From JAJYKN01 sp035516155 (GTDB lineage Bacteria; Nitrospirota; UBA9217), in NCBI GenBank assembly GCA_035516155.1, contig DATJAP010000021.1:98513-162512 (forward strand): a DNA stretch of 64,000 nt, given 5' to 3'. A program made the translations under genes and the position numbers. Shown in pieces: positions 52,968-61,791 of this stretch (position 1 is its first letter; every line of letters starts with the position of its first letter). The notes under the pieces were generated by a model. That model was not told the DNA's origin. It made no database searches and worked only from the letters and a program-made list of their open reading frames with translations.

Positions 52968-54518
52968 TCAGACAAGGGGGCTATGAATAATATCTTCAAT
53001 GGACTTCATATCGATGCTCTGTTGGAGTATGGCCGCCCAATTTTCAAGAGCCCGGTCCCGTACCTGCGCATAATCGACCGTTGCGCTAATAGCCCTAAAC
53101 CCGCGCTTTTCCCTGAGTCCGTTGAGAAAATCCCTCCGGAACCGGTCATTATCGAATATGCCATGGAGATAGGTGCCCCACACAGTGCCCTTGGCGGAGC
53201 CGTCTTTAATGCGTTCGGAGTCTGGAGCCCAACGTTCGGAGCGAGCAGAAGTCCGTTTCAACAGAAATAATCCCACATCGCCGGTCGTCCTGCCCATATG
53301 AATCTCATACCCCTTCAGAATCTCATCGTTGTTAAACGCCGGAAGTTGAACTTTGAAGTTTGAACCATAGTTCAAAACCGCCTCCGCCTGTGACGTAACT
53401 TTGCTGTTTTCGAAAACAGTCTCCGTATCAAGCAGCCCCAGGCCAGCAACTTCTTTTTGATTGCTTTCCACGCCAAAGGGGTCAAATATTTTCTGTCCCA
53501 GCATCTGATAACCGCCGCACAGTCCGACGACCATCGCACCCTTCTCCGCGGCCCTTTTCACGCTCATGGCAATGCCCGTTTCCCTGAGGAACTGGAGGTC
53601 ATGAACGGTATTTTTGGAACCAGGAATCATGACGACATCAGCGTTTTCAATGTCTTCAGCGCGAAGGGAATAAATAACTTCCACGTCTGTCTCATAGAGA
53701 AACGGATCAAAATCGGTGAAATTCGCTATGTACCTCAGCCGCAGGACAACGATTTTTATCCTGTCTGGACGTCCGGCTTTCATATTTATCGAGTAACGTT
53801 CAAGAGGGATGCCGTCCTCCTCGTGCAGGCCTAGGTCGCCGAGATACGGAATGACGCCGAGGACAGGTCTGCCCGTTTTTTCGCGAATCATATGCAGTCC
53901 CGGCTCGAGGATTGCCATGTCTCCCCGAAACTTATTGATGACAAAGGCCCGGATGTAACGGGCATCTCCATCAAGAAGGGCGATTGTCCCGAAGAGCGAT
54001 GCGAAGACTCCGCCTTTGTCGATGTCGCCCACGAGGATGACCGGAGCCTGGGCATAGCGGGCTATGCTCATGTTCACGACCTCGTCTTTGCTCAGGTTGA
54101 TTTCCGCCGGGCTGCCGGCACCTTCGATGACGATCAGTTCGTGCTGTTTCGACAACCGGTCAAACGATTCCGTTACTGCCGGCCATGCCTCGTTCTTGAA
54201 TGCATAATAGGATTGGGCATCCATGTTGGAATGGACCCTCCCGTGCATGATCACCTGACAGCTCGTTTCGCTCGCGGCTTTGAGCAGGATAGGGTTCATG
54301 TCAAATGACGGTTCGACCCGGGCTGCTTCCGCTTGCAAGGCCTGGGCCCTGCCGATCTCACCGCCTTCCCTGGTGATAAAGGAATTGAGTGCCATGTTCT
54401 GCGCTTTGAAAGGTGCAACATCGACACCCGCATTCCGAAACAGCCTGCAGAGACCAGCAACGAGCAGGCTTTTGCCGACGCCCGAACCGGTGCCCTGTAT
54501 CATGAGTGCTTTGGTCAT
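52968..54518 (-). CDS. cobQ: Cobyric acid synthase CobQ/CbiP
   Basis: Glutamine-dependent amidation of adenosylcobyrinic acid a,c-diamide to adenosylcobyric acid. N-terminal MIQGTGSGVGKS P-loop and FKAQNMALNS, GDIDKGGVFA, then a class I glutamine amidotransferase-like domain with the nucleophile in VVGLCGGYQMLG and late His in YLHGIFDN. The frame is open to 54608, but the ATG at 54518 after AAAGGAAG gives the normal 516 residues. It lies between btuD and the btuB riboswitch; no other cobalamin synthesis gene is in the window. Confidence 0.93.
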   Translation of the reverse strand: MTKALMIQGTGSGVGKSLLVAGLCRLFRNAGVDVAPFKAQNMALNSFITREGGEIGRAQALQAEAARVEPSFDMNPILLKAASETSCQVIMHGRVHSNMDAQSYYAFKNEAWPAVTESFDRLSKQHELIVIEGAGSPAEINLSKDEVVNMSIARYAQAPVILVGDIDKGGVFASLFGTIALLDGDARYIRAFVINKFRGDMAILEPGLHMIREKTGRPVLGVIPYLGDLGLHEEDGIPLERYSINMKAGRPDRIKIVVLRLRYIANFTDFDPFLYETDVEVIYSLRAEDIENADVVMIPGSKNTVHDLQFLRETGIAMSVKRAAEKGAMVVGLCGGYQMLGQKIFDPFGVESNQKEVAGLGLLDTETVFENSKVTSQAEAVLNYGSNFKVQLPAFNNDEILKGYEIHMGRTTGDVGLFLLKRTSARSERWAPDSERIKDGSAKGTVWGTYLHGIFDNDRFRRDFLNGLREKRGFRAISATVDYAQVRDRALENWAAILQQSIDMKSIEDIIHSPLV

Positions 54519-54675
54519 AAATCTTCCTTTACGAATCTGATTTTCCCAAGAGGATAAATTTATTTTATACCAGCAAAGTGGGCATTTGTGCATCTTATCA
54601 TAAAACAATACCTACTTGGTTTCTTCGCAACTAGCGCCTTCTATCCCCGGCGTGAAGGCCGAGGTTTTACGTCGC

Positions 54676-55455
54676 TTATGATAAATTATTCTCGAAGCTG
54701 ATAAAGATGCCTTTATTTCCGGTTTTTCTGATCTCTACGTCGACATCAAAGGCCTTTTTCAACATGTCCGTTGACAGGACATCCTCAGGTCTGCCGGAAC
54801 TGATGAGGTTCCCCTCTTTGATCAAAATCACCTTCTCGAACTGAAGAGCGATATTGATATCATGAAGCGCCATCACCACGGAGATATTCTTTACTTCGCG
54901 CAATTTCCTGAGCAACTTTATCAACTCAATCTGATACTTTATGTCAAGGTTGGCAAGGGGTTCATCGAGGAGGAGCAGCCCCGCTCCCTGCAGCAACGTC
55001 ATGGCGATGAAGGTCCGCCTCCGTTCGCCGCCTGACAGGTCCATGAGCCGCACGTTCGCCTTATCAATCAGTCCGACCATATCCAAAGCATCATCAACGC
55101 TCATCGCAGGGGGGATATCGTACGGATACAGCCCCATGCCGACCAGTTCTTTAACGAGGAACGGAACGCTGATATCTAACGACTGGGGAAGATAACTCAT
55201 GAGCTTTGCGCGATCCCTGTTGTTCACGCTGTTGAGGGCTTTTCCCCAGAGCAGGATGCTTCCTGCCGCAGGTTTCAGAATCCCGCTCGCCAGCTTCAGA
55301 ATTGTCGATTTCCCCGAGCCGTTCGATCCGAGTAGACCGATGAAATCCCCCTCCCCGATGAAAAACGACAGTTCCTCAATAAACGGCCTGTTCTTTTCAT
55401 ACGAATAGCCCACCTCATTGAGTTCAAGAATGGCTGTCTTAGATGCCGAGGACAT
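54676..55455 (-). CDS. btuD: Cobalamin ABC transporter ATPase BtuD
   Basis: ATP-binding subunit of 259 residues: Walker A GSNGSGKST, Q-loop in YLPQSLD, signature LSGGERRR, Walker B LLLLDEPLANLD and the H-loop in ALHDINIAL. Its sequence is of the iron-siderophore/B12 class, and the riboswitch in front of the operon picks B12. Its start overlaps the btuC end by 17 bases. Confidence 0.9.
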   Translation of the reverse strand: MSSASKTAILELNEVGYSYEKNRPFIEELSFFIGEGDFIGLLGSNGSGKSTILKLASGILKPAAGSILLWGKALNSVNNRDRAKLMSYLPQSLDISVPFLVKELVGMGLYPYDIPPAMSVDDALDMVGLIDKANVRLMDLSGGERRRTFIAMTLLQGAGLLLLDEPLANLDIKYQIELIKLLRKLREVKNISVVMALHDINIALQFEKVILIKEGNLISSGRPEDVLSTDMLKKAFDVDVEIRKTGNKGIFISFENNLS

Positions 55456-56404
55456 CTTTTCTCCTGAGCAGATACAAAAAATAAGGCGCGCCGATGATGG
55501 CGGTAACCACCCCGGCGGGAAGTTCCAGGGGAGGCAGCAGCGACCGGCTTATCAGGTCGGCAACACAGAGAAGCGAACCTCCTCCGAGCGCCGAAGCGGG
55601 TATCAGCAATCTGCTGTCCGCACCGAGAAAAAAACGCATGATATGCGGAATGAGAAGACCGATAAAGCCGATCATGCCTCCAAGCGAGACCGAGGCGGCT
55701 GTCAACAATCCCACGGAAATGAAGAGAATCATCCGCTCGCGCTGCGGCGAGAAACCCAGACTATGCGCGAATTCATCGCCGAGGATGAGCGCATTGAGCG
55801 CCTTTGCCCTTGTTACCGGGAGCAGTATTCCGGCAGCAATGAACGCCAGGCCGTAAGGAATGCGGGACCATTCGGACATGGAGAGGTCGCCGAAGATCCA
55901 GAGCATGGCGCGCCTGAGCCCCTCGTCGGTCGAGATGCTCATCATGAGCATGAGCAGCGCCGAAAAAAGAAAGCTCAGCCCCACCCCTGCAAGAAGAAGC
56001 CGCTCCGGCCAAAGGCCGCCCCTTTTCCAGCCCATAACGCCGACAAGGCCACCAGTGGCAACAGCGCCGACAAAGGCCAACACCGGGATGGTAACGGCTC
56101 CCAAAAAAGTGAAACCGCCGATGATGCCGAGTGCGGCCGTCAGCGAAGCGCCGCTCGATATTCCGAGAATATAGGGATCGGCCAGCGGATTGCGAAGAAT
56201 GCCTTGCAGCACCGCTCCTGATGCCCCGAGCGCCATGCCCATGAGGAAGGCAACAAGTACGCGCGGCAGACGGACGGAGACAAGTATCTCCCGGTCGACG
56301 TCGCTCAGATTGTAAGGCATGATGGTCCGGGGCCCGAATAATGCCGAGAAAAGGATGATGAGCACGGCTATGGACAGCAAGACCCCTATTTTTACCTGAG
56401 ACAT
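55439..56404 (-). CDS. btuC: Cobalamin ABC transporter permease BtuC
   Basis: FecCD-family permease of 321 residues with about ten helices: RLPRVLVAFLMGMALGASGA, LADPYILGISSGASL, and GGMIGFIGLLIPHIMRFFLG, all family landmarks. It overlaps btuF by 13 bases and btuD by 17, so the three transporter genes are tightly coupled. Confidence 0.92.
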   Translation of the reverse strand: MSQVKIGVLLSIAVLIILFSALFGPRTIMPYNLSDVDREILVSVRLPRVLVAFLMGMALGASGAVLQGILRNPLADPYILGISSGASLTAALGIIGGFTFLGAVTIPVLAFVGAVATGGLVGVMGWKRGGLWPERLLLAGVGLSFLFSALLMLMMSISTDEGLRRAMLWIFGDLSMSEWSRIPYGLAFIAAGILLPVTRAKALNALILGDEFAHSLGFSPQRERMILFISVGLLTAASVSLGGMIGFIGLLIPHIMRFFLGADSRLLIPASALGGGSLLCVADLISRSLLPPLELPAGVVTAIIGAPYFLYLLRRKDVLGI

Positions 56405-57234
56405 TCAGCGAGCTCCTCAATGCCTTTGATTACCCGCGGCCCAAGACGGTACAGGCTGTCACCCACGTAGCAAACCTTACCCTGTTTCACTGCGGGCACT
56501 GATGCCAGCCTTTCGAGAATTCCCTTCGAAACGGCCCGCATATCCATCCCCGAACCCTTGCCGATGACGATTACGTCCGGCGACCGGCGGATGGCCTCCT
56601 CGATGGAGAACTTGGGATATTCCGTCTGTGCCGACCCGGAGATGTTTTCGTAGCCGAGCAGCGAGATGGCATCGTCAATGACAGTGCCCGGCCCTGCTGA
56701 AATGAGCGGGTCCGGCCAGACAATGAACAGGACTTTTGCGGGGACGGCGGGACGGGATTTGTTTTCTCTCCTTTTAAATGCCGCGATGCCATCTTCAATC
56801 TCTTTTGCAAGTCTGTCCGAACGCTGTTTGATACCCAAAGCCCTGCCCAGTTCCTTGATGCCCTCCGGAAGATCACGAAGACGTCGTGCCGTCGATATAA
56901 ACGTCTTTATGTGCAGCGATTGAAGCCGGTCGGCAAATTCCTTCGGATTACCGTCAGTGGTCATTACGACTATATCAGGCTTCAATGATAGTACCGCTTC
57001 CAGTGACGGGTTGGACATTCCGCCGATCTTTGGCTTTTTTTTCGCCTCTTCGGGATAATCGCAGAACGTCGTCACCCCAACAATATTTTCCCCAAGCCCC
57101 AACGCAAACATGATCTCCGTCATGCTCGGCGCGAGAGAGACGATCCGCTTCGGCGAAGTGGCAGGATCGGCAGCAGACACTGGGGAATACATGCTGAAGA
57201 CCGTTAACACTATGCAGATAATATTTTTTTTCAT
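56392..57234 (-). CDS. btuF: Cobalamin-binding periplasmic protein BtuF
   Basis: Exported substrate-binding protein: signal peptide (NIICIVLTVFSMYSPVSA), RIVSLAPSMTEIMFALGLG, and GVTTFCDYPEEAKKKPKIGG, the standard start of BtuF-type proteins. The length is ~280 residues. ATGs at 57243 and 57234, plus GTG and TTG codons just ahead, are all possible starts; none has a clear ribosome binding site, and 57234 gives the best signal peptide. First gene after the terminator-controlled riboswitch. Confidence 0.9.
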   Translation of the reverse strand: MKKNIICIVLTVFSMYSPVSAADPATSPKRIVSLAPSMTEIMFALGLGENIVGVTTFCDYPEEAKKKPKIGGMSNPSLEAVLSLKPDIVVMTTDGNPKEFADRLQSLHIKTFISTARRLRDLPEGIKELGRALGIKQRSDRLAKEIEDGIAAFKRRENKSRPAVPAKVLFIVWPDPLISAGPGTVIDDAISLLGYENISGSAQTEYPKFSIEEAIRRSPDVIVIGKGSGMDMRAVSKGILERLASVPAVKQGKVCYVGDSLYRLGPRVIKGIEELAECLR

Positions 57235-57352
57235 GGACAGCATCACAGCAGGCAATCTGCTAGAGCCTCTCTCGATGAACTTTTTTAATGCTACTCGACT
57301 CTTGCGCCAACATTTCAGGACGAGCTGAATATCCTCTTCCGACCTGGTTCCA

Positions 57353-57392
57353 ACAAAAAAAATCCCCAGTCTTCCGAAGAAAACTGGGGATT
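57353..57392 (-). terminator. Riboswitch-controlled intrinsic terminator before btuF
   Basis: Minus strand: 10-bp stem AATCCCCAGT/ACTGGGGATT (57392-57383 with 57370-57361), loop that can extend the stem, then eight T residues. GAAGACTG in its loop and 3' arm (57374-57367) can instead pair with CAGTCTTC (57436-57429) just after the aptamer, forming an antiterminator. Confidence 0.88.
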
Positions 57393-57440
57393 AATAGATA
57401 CTATTAACCCACACAATATCTTAGCGCCGAAGACTGTGCG

Positions 57441-57608
57441 AGTACATCCAAGCAGGTCTTCTGGCTCTCCCACCCTGTCTGCCTTCCCAACCCTTTTGGG
57501 CCAGTGGCATCTGAGACAGAGTTATTGACCTCGTGTTGTGCGAGGCCGGGATCACAGCGGCGGGTCCGCTCCCGATTCACACGGGATTCCCTTTGTCTGG
57601 ATGTATCA
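57441..57608 (-). promoter_or_regulatory. Cobalamin riboswitch controlling btuF-btuC-btuD
   Basis: P1 is formed by GATACATCCA (57607-57598) and TGGATGTACT (57450-57441). The B12 box GCCACTGG is at 57508-57501 and the 3' GAGAGCCAGAAGACCTGC core precedes P1. The 5' part has the GGGAATCCCGTGTGAATC region. Followed by the terminator at 57392-57353, giving a transcriptional switch that turns import off when B12 is plentiful. Confidence 0.93.
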
Positions 57609-57625
57609 CGAATCAATTAGTGGAT

Positions 57626-57654
57626 TTTATAACACAGGTGAATCGTAATGTCAA
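57626..57654 (-). promoter_or_regulatory. Promoter of the btuFCD riboswitch transcript
   Basis: Minus strand: TTGACA (57654-57649), 17 bases, TATAAA (57631-57626). The start would be near 57619, about 11 bases before the aptamer P1 helix. Confidence 0.75.
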
Positions 57655-57672
57655 AATGTATTTCCTTTCTCT

Positions 57673-57701
57673 TTGATTGTTGCATGTCACTATGGTATAA
57701 T
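57673..57701 (+). promoter_or_regulatory. Promoter of prfB
   Basis: TTGATT (57673-57678), 17 bases, TATAAT (57696-57701), 33 bases before the prfB ATG. It is back to back with the btuFCD promoter. Confidence 0.65.
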
Positions 57702-57734
57702 CCGCAGTACTTTCATCAATATACAGGAGAAAAA

Positions 57735-58842
57735 ATGCTTTTAGAAGACCTCAAACAGCATCTTGATAACATCAAGGGCAGGCTGGAAACCCTGCGGAGG
57801 CATCTTTGACACTCCCGTTAAGGAATCACGTCTGGAAGAGCTCACACGTCTTACAGAAGCCGCCGGCTTCTGGGACGGCAAGAACAAGACAAATACCATT
57901 TTAAAAGAAAAGGCGTCCCTCGAACGTTCACTCAGGGACTGGAAAGCGCTTTCGAACCGTTTGAGCGACCTGGTAGCTATGGCGGAGCTTGCAGCGGAGG
58001 AAGGCGGGGATTCCCTGCGTGCCGAACTGGAGCAGGAAATCGCTGTCATCGATAAAGACATTGCATCAGCCGAGGTTGCGGCGCTCCTTTCCGGCGAGCA
58101 GGACGTTTCAAATGCGATCGTATCAATCCACCCGGGTGCAGGAGGGACCGAAGCCCAGGACTGGGCCGAAATGCTCATGCGCATGTACCTGCGCTGGGCC
58201 GAGAAACGCGGGTACAAAACCGAAATCCTCGACTACCAGGCCGGCGAAGAAGCAGGAGCGAAATCCGTCACCTTCACCGTTTCCGGCGATTACGCCTACG
58301 GCAGGATGAAGGCCGAAGCGGGTGTACACCGCCTCGTGCGCATCTCGCCTTTCGACGCGAACAAGCGCAGGCATACCTCGTTCGCCTCTGTCTATGTCTA
58401 CCCCGAGGTCGAAGACGACATCGACATCGTGATTGATGAAAAGGAACTTCGCATCGACACCTATCGCTCTTCAAGCGCAGGCGGCCAGCATGTGAACAAG
58501 ACCGATTCTGCGGTCAGAATCACGCACCTGCCGACGAATATCGTCGTCCAGTGCCAGAATGAGCGATCGCAGCTCAAAAACAAGAATGTCGCCATGAAAG
58601 TGCTGCGATCGCGGCTCTATGAAGTGCGGAAAAAAGAGCAGGAAGAAAAGCTCGGCAAGCTCATCAGTGAGAAAAAAGACATCGCCTGGGGAAACCAGAT
58701 CAGGTCCTATGTATTCCAGCCATACCAGTTGGTCAAGGATCACCGGACCGGCGTTGAGGTTGGACACGTTACGTCCGTGATGGACGGAGATCTGGACCAA
58801 TTCATCGATGCATACTTGATAGCGGGAAGCGGGGTAAAGTAG
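57735..58842 (+). CDS. prfB: Peptide chain release factor RF2 with programmed +1 frameshift
   Basis: Reads UAA and UGA stop codons and releases the peptide. Translation starts at ATG 57735 after AGGAGA and reads 24 codons to an in-frame TGA at 57807. At CTTTGAC the ribosome must slip +1 to continue with DTPVKESRLEEL. The second frame holds the RF2 landmarks: SPF anticodon-like tripeptide (VRISPFDANKRR) and the catalytic GGQ (SSAGGQHVNKT). The full product is 368 residues. The slip is helped by GGAGG just before the site, giving the usual autoregulation by RF2 level. Confidence 0.95.
57796..57810 (+). promoter_or_regulatory. prfB +1 frameshift site
   Basis: GGAGG (57796-57800) precedes CTTTGAC (57804-57810) by three bases, as in classical prfB sites. 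The internal Shine-Dalgarno is GGAGG rather than the more usual AGGGGG. Confidence 0.9.
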
Positions 58843-58932
58843 CGACACTGGGGAGAGATCGGCTTCTCTTCCTCCAACCTTTTAAGGTTTTATTCCCGTT
58901 TCCTGTTTACTACCAATCGTCTGCTGACTTAA

Positions 58933-60873
58933 TCACATCCCCGCCATCTGCGGCCCCCGTGATTCAATATACTTCTTTACACCCCGGTACAAAGCTTCTG
59001 CAAGTGCCTGCCGGTAGGAGTCTTTCTTAAGCAATTTTTCTTCCGCAGGGTTGCTTATGAACCCGACCTCGGCGAGAATGCTGGGAATGTTCGTGTTCAT
59101 TAAAACATAGAAAAAAGCGCTTTTAATCCCGTGGTTTACCACGCCGCTTTCCAGTGGCCTCACGGAATCAACGAGTGACGCCTGCACAACGCCGGCGAGT
59201 TGTATCGACTCTTCGATTTTGTTATCAATTTTTAGATCCTTGAGCATCTTGTCGACTTCGGAGTCAAGTTCGCCCAAGCTTCTGGTCGACATAGCGTTTT
59301 CACGCGCCGCTGTTGCCATGGCTTCTCGATCAGACGCCTTGAGCCCCTGAACATAGGTTTCTATACCCCGTGTTGTTCGCTTCCTATTGGCATTGATATG
59401 AATGGAAACGAACAAATCGGCATTGTGCGATTTGGCAATAAAGGGACGCTGGTCCAGGGGTATAAAAACATCGCGATCCCGCGTCATCACAACATTGCAT
59501 CCGAGGCGCCCTTTTATCAAGACAGCCAATCGCTTCGCGATGTCCAACGTTATGTTTTTCTCCTTCAGTCCGCTCTTGCCGATGGCACCCGGGTCATGGC
59601 CTCCGTGTCCCGCATCAATAGCAATCGTCCTTATTTTAAGGCCCATCTGTCTTGACAGTGTGAGCCGGTTACCATCGTTATTTGCTTCAACCGGTTTGGG
59701 AAGCGCAGGCGTAATCCTCGGAATCTCGGTTCTTGGCTCCGTTTTAGACTCTTCCGCGAGGGCTGGTGTCTGGTCGGTTTTTGCCTCCGCTTTCGGTTCC
59801 TCCGCCAGGGTCGGTGTCTGTTCGGTTTTTGCCTCCGATTGACGATCCTCTGCCAAGGCCGGCTCCTGTTCGCTTTCGTGCCCTGCAGTAGACTGCACGT
59901 TCTGCTGCGTGTCCGTATCCAAACTCTCAACGCGGATATCGGCCCCTTTCCCGCCTTCGCCGGTCACATCAATGACAAGACGATGGGGATCACGAAGCGG
60001 AAATGCCACATAGCTTTTTATGCTGGCAAGATCCAGAACCACCCGAACGATATCCGGAGCGTATTGACTCGCTCGCACTTGTTTGAGTATGCCGTCGTTC
60101 ACCGGCAGCGGTTCTTTGTCAACTGACGGGTCAAGACGCGTGCTCAGAAGATCGAAAACCAGACGGTCTGGATGTTTTAATTCCTGCGCCTGAAACTGGA
60201 CCGAGGTATTCTGCTCGATAACGATACGAGTATAGTCACCGCCTGACCAGTAACGGATCTTTTGCACAACACTGTCCGGCTTCGTCTTGCCTAGGGCCGC
60301 GATCACCGGAACGGGCATTTTCCGGAGCTCCGTCTCCTGTTTGTGTTTCCTGCTTTTGCGCATTGAGGGAGATGCGCGCTCTTTTGCCCTGGAGGTCCAG
60401 GAACTGTCGGGATAGTTTTTCGACAGCTTGTCCAGGGCGTCATCGGCGGCCGCGCTGTCTTTCCGGTAGTCGAGAGCTATTTCGAGTACATGGTACAGCG
60501 CTTCAGGGGCCCTGGCGTTTTTGGGGTAGGATGACTGGCACGAGAGAAAGTTCGCGGCTGCTTCAGCCAGGTCCTTCGACCGTTTATTATAACGGTAGAG
60601 ATCCTCGTATACACCAGCGCGGTCAAAGCACGCTTCGGCAGCGCTGGGACTCTTGGGATATTTTTTTTCCACCATTTCAAGCGTCCGGATACAGTCCATC
60701 CAGTAGGAGCGATACTTTTTCTTTTTTGATTTTTTGAGATCGGCCAGGCGTTCGGAGGCGATACTATACTTGTGCCCGGCTTCGGAGTTATAAGACGGGT
60801 ATGCAGGCGCAGAAAAAGCCAGCGTAATGGTGCAAGCCATGAAGGCCGCGATAAAGGAACGGCCGCGTGTCAT
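58933..60873 (-). CDS. N-acetylmuramoyl-L-alanine amidase (AmiC-like)
   Basis: Exported cell-wall hydrolase: signal (RSFIAAFMACTITLAFSAPA), an N-terminal helical repeat region with TPR-like segments (~40-190), an AMIN domain (~200-310; YWSGGDYTRIVIEQN), a repeat-rich linker, and a C-terminal Amidase_3 domain with zinc ligands in AIDAGHGGHDPGA, a Glu after GLKEKN, and VSIHINAN, plus a late catalytic Glu in LAEVGFISNP. Three consecutive ATGs at 60879-60871 follow AGGA; the third (60873) has the best spacing. The longer frame runs through the rplT terminator and is rejected. Confidence 0.9.
   Translation of the reverse strand: MTRGRSFIAAFMACTITLAFSAPAYPSYNSEAGHKYSIASERLADLKKSKKKKYRSYWMDCIRTLEMVEKKYPKSPSAAEACFDRAGVYEDLYRYNKRSKDLAEAAANFLSCQSSYPKNARAPEALYHVLEIALDYRKDSAAADDALDKLSKNYPDSSWTSRAKERASPSMRKSRKHKQETELRKMPVPVIAALGKTKPDSVVQKIRYWSGGDYTRIVIEQNTSVQFQAQELKHPDRLVFDLLSTRLDPSVDKEPLPVNDGILKQVRASQYAPDIVRVVLDLASIKSYVAFPLRDPHRLVIDVTGEGGKGADIRVESLDTDTQQNVQSTAGHESEQEPALAEDRQSEAKTEQTPTLAEEPKAEAKTDQTPALAEESKTEPRTEIPRITPALPKPVEANNDGNRLTLSRQMGLKIRTIAIDAGHGGHDPGAIGKSGLKEKNITLDIAKRLAVLIKGRLGCNVVMTRDRDVFIPLDQRPFIAKSHNADLFVSIHINANRKRTTRGIETYVQGLKASDREAMATAARENAMSTRSLGELDSEVDKMLKDLKIDNKIEESIQLAGVVQASLVDSVRPLESGVVNHGIKSAFFYVLMNTNIPSILAEVGFISNPAEEKLLKKDSYRQALAEALYRGVKKYIESRGPQMAGM
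59726..59869 (-). repeat. Three 48-base tandem repeats in the amidase linker
   Basis: Period of 48 bases, best seen in the near-identical TCGGTTTTTGCCTCCG at 59774 and 59822. They encode 16-residue units such as PALAEDRQSEAKTEQT. The linker length may vary between strains. Confidence 0.75.
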
Positions 60874-60889
60874 CATCATTTCCTGTTGT

Positions 60890-60918
60890 TTTTTAACTGA
60901 ATTTACGGTCATTGTCAA
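60890..60918 (-). promoter_or_regulatory. Promoter of the amidase gene
   Basis: Minus strand: TTGACA (60918-60913), 17 bases, TAAAAA (60895-60890), directly after the rplT terminator. The predicted leader is only ~10 bases. Confidence 0.5.
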
Positions 60919-60947
60919 CAAAAAAAGGCCCCGGATGTCCGGGGCCT
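60919..60947 (-). terminator. Terminator of the thrS-infC-rpmI-rplT operon
   Basis: Minus strand: 9-bp GC-rich stem AGGCCCCGG/CCGGGGCCT (60947-60939 with 60934-60926) with a four-base loop, followed by seven T residues. Confidence 0.92.
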
Positions 60948-61028
60948 CAAAGTTTTCTTGAATCATTACATTGGCAACGCGGGGAAAGTGGTGTTTCCGC
61001 CTTCCTCTTTCATGATCGCAGCCGCTGA

Positions 61029-61382
61029 TTACGACGCAGCCTTTGCCGTCTCGACCAGTTTGGTGAACCCGGCCGGGTCGGTTACGGCGAGATCTGCGAG
61101 GATCTTCCGGTCGATTGCCACGCCGGTTTTCGTAAGACCAGCCATAAATCTACTGTAGGTGACCCCATTCAACCGCGCTGCGGCATTGATGCGCGCGATC
61201 CACAGTCTGCGGAAATCCCGTTTGCGGGCCTTCCGGTCCCGATATGCATATTTGAGCGCACGATCGACTGCCTCAGTAGCTGGTCGGAACAGTTTTGATT
61301 TTGCTCCCCAGTATCCCTCGGCAAGGTTGAGAACCCGCTTTCTTCTGGCCCTCGTCTTGGGGCCGCCTTTTGCTCTCGGCAT
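61029..61382 (-). CDS. rplT: 50S ribosomal protein L20
   Basis: Basic 117-residue protein that binds 23S rRNA early in assembly. MPRAKGGPKTRARRKRVLNL start, GYWGAKSKLFRPA and the FRRLWIARINAAAR segment are standard L20. Last gene of the infC-rpmI-rplT set. In many bacteria L20 represses this operon by binding its mRNA; no leader structure was worked out here. Confidence 0.96.
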   Translation of the reverse strand: MPRAKGGPKTRARRKRVLNLAEGYWGAKSKLFRPATEAVDRALKYAYRDRKARKRDFRRLWIARINAAARLNGVTYSRFMAGLTKTGVAIDRKILADLAVTDPAGFTKLVETAKAAS

Positions 61383-61459
61383 TGTTGAAACCTCCTCTGT
61401 TCATAATTCCGGCTCACAGTCCTCACACGTTGAACTCTGAACGCTGTATTCTGTTCTCG

Positions 61460-61681
61460 TTACTTTACTCCATAGGGCAGCATCTGCTGGAAATTTTCCC
61501 GTTCGCTCTTGGTAATTTCGAAATCGCCGCTGAGCCGTCTTTTGCGGGTGGCATTCTTTCCGGACAGCAGATGGCGTTTCCAGCCTTTGCGCCGCATGAT
61601 CTTTCCCGACCCCGAGACCTTGATCCGTTTGGCCGCGCTCCGGTTCGTTTTCAGTTTTATCTTTACCTTTGTTTTCGCCAT
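61460..61681 (-). CDS. rpmI: 50S ribosomal protein L35
   Basis: A 73-residue very basic protein: KVKIKLKTNRSAAKRIKVSG, GWKRHLLSGKNATRKRRL, all typical L35. Conserved position between infC and rplT. Confidence 0.95.
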   Translation of the reverse strand: MAKTKVKIKLKTNRSAAKRIKVSGSGKIMRRKGWKRHLLSGKNATRKRRLSGDFEITKSERENFQQMLPYGVK

Positions 61682-61791
61682 GATTGACTCCCCTTCCGAA
61701 ATCTTTTTTTAACTCCTCTGTATAAACCCAAGAGAGGCATACGGCCTCCGCGGAATGACTCTGGAAAGCATCGTTGACCGGCGGCTCCCGG

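Noticed and set aside
58843..58932. Terminator after prfB (AACCTT/AAGGTT before TTATT)
   Set aside because: Stem is short with almost no loop; too weak to call.
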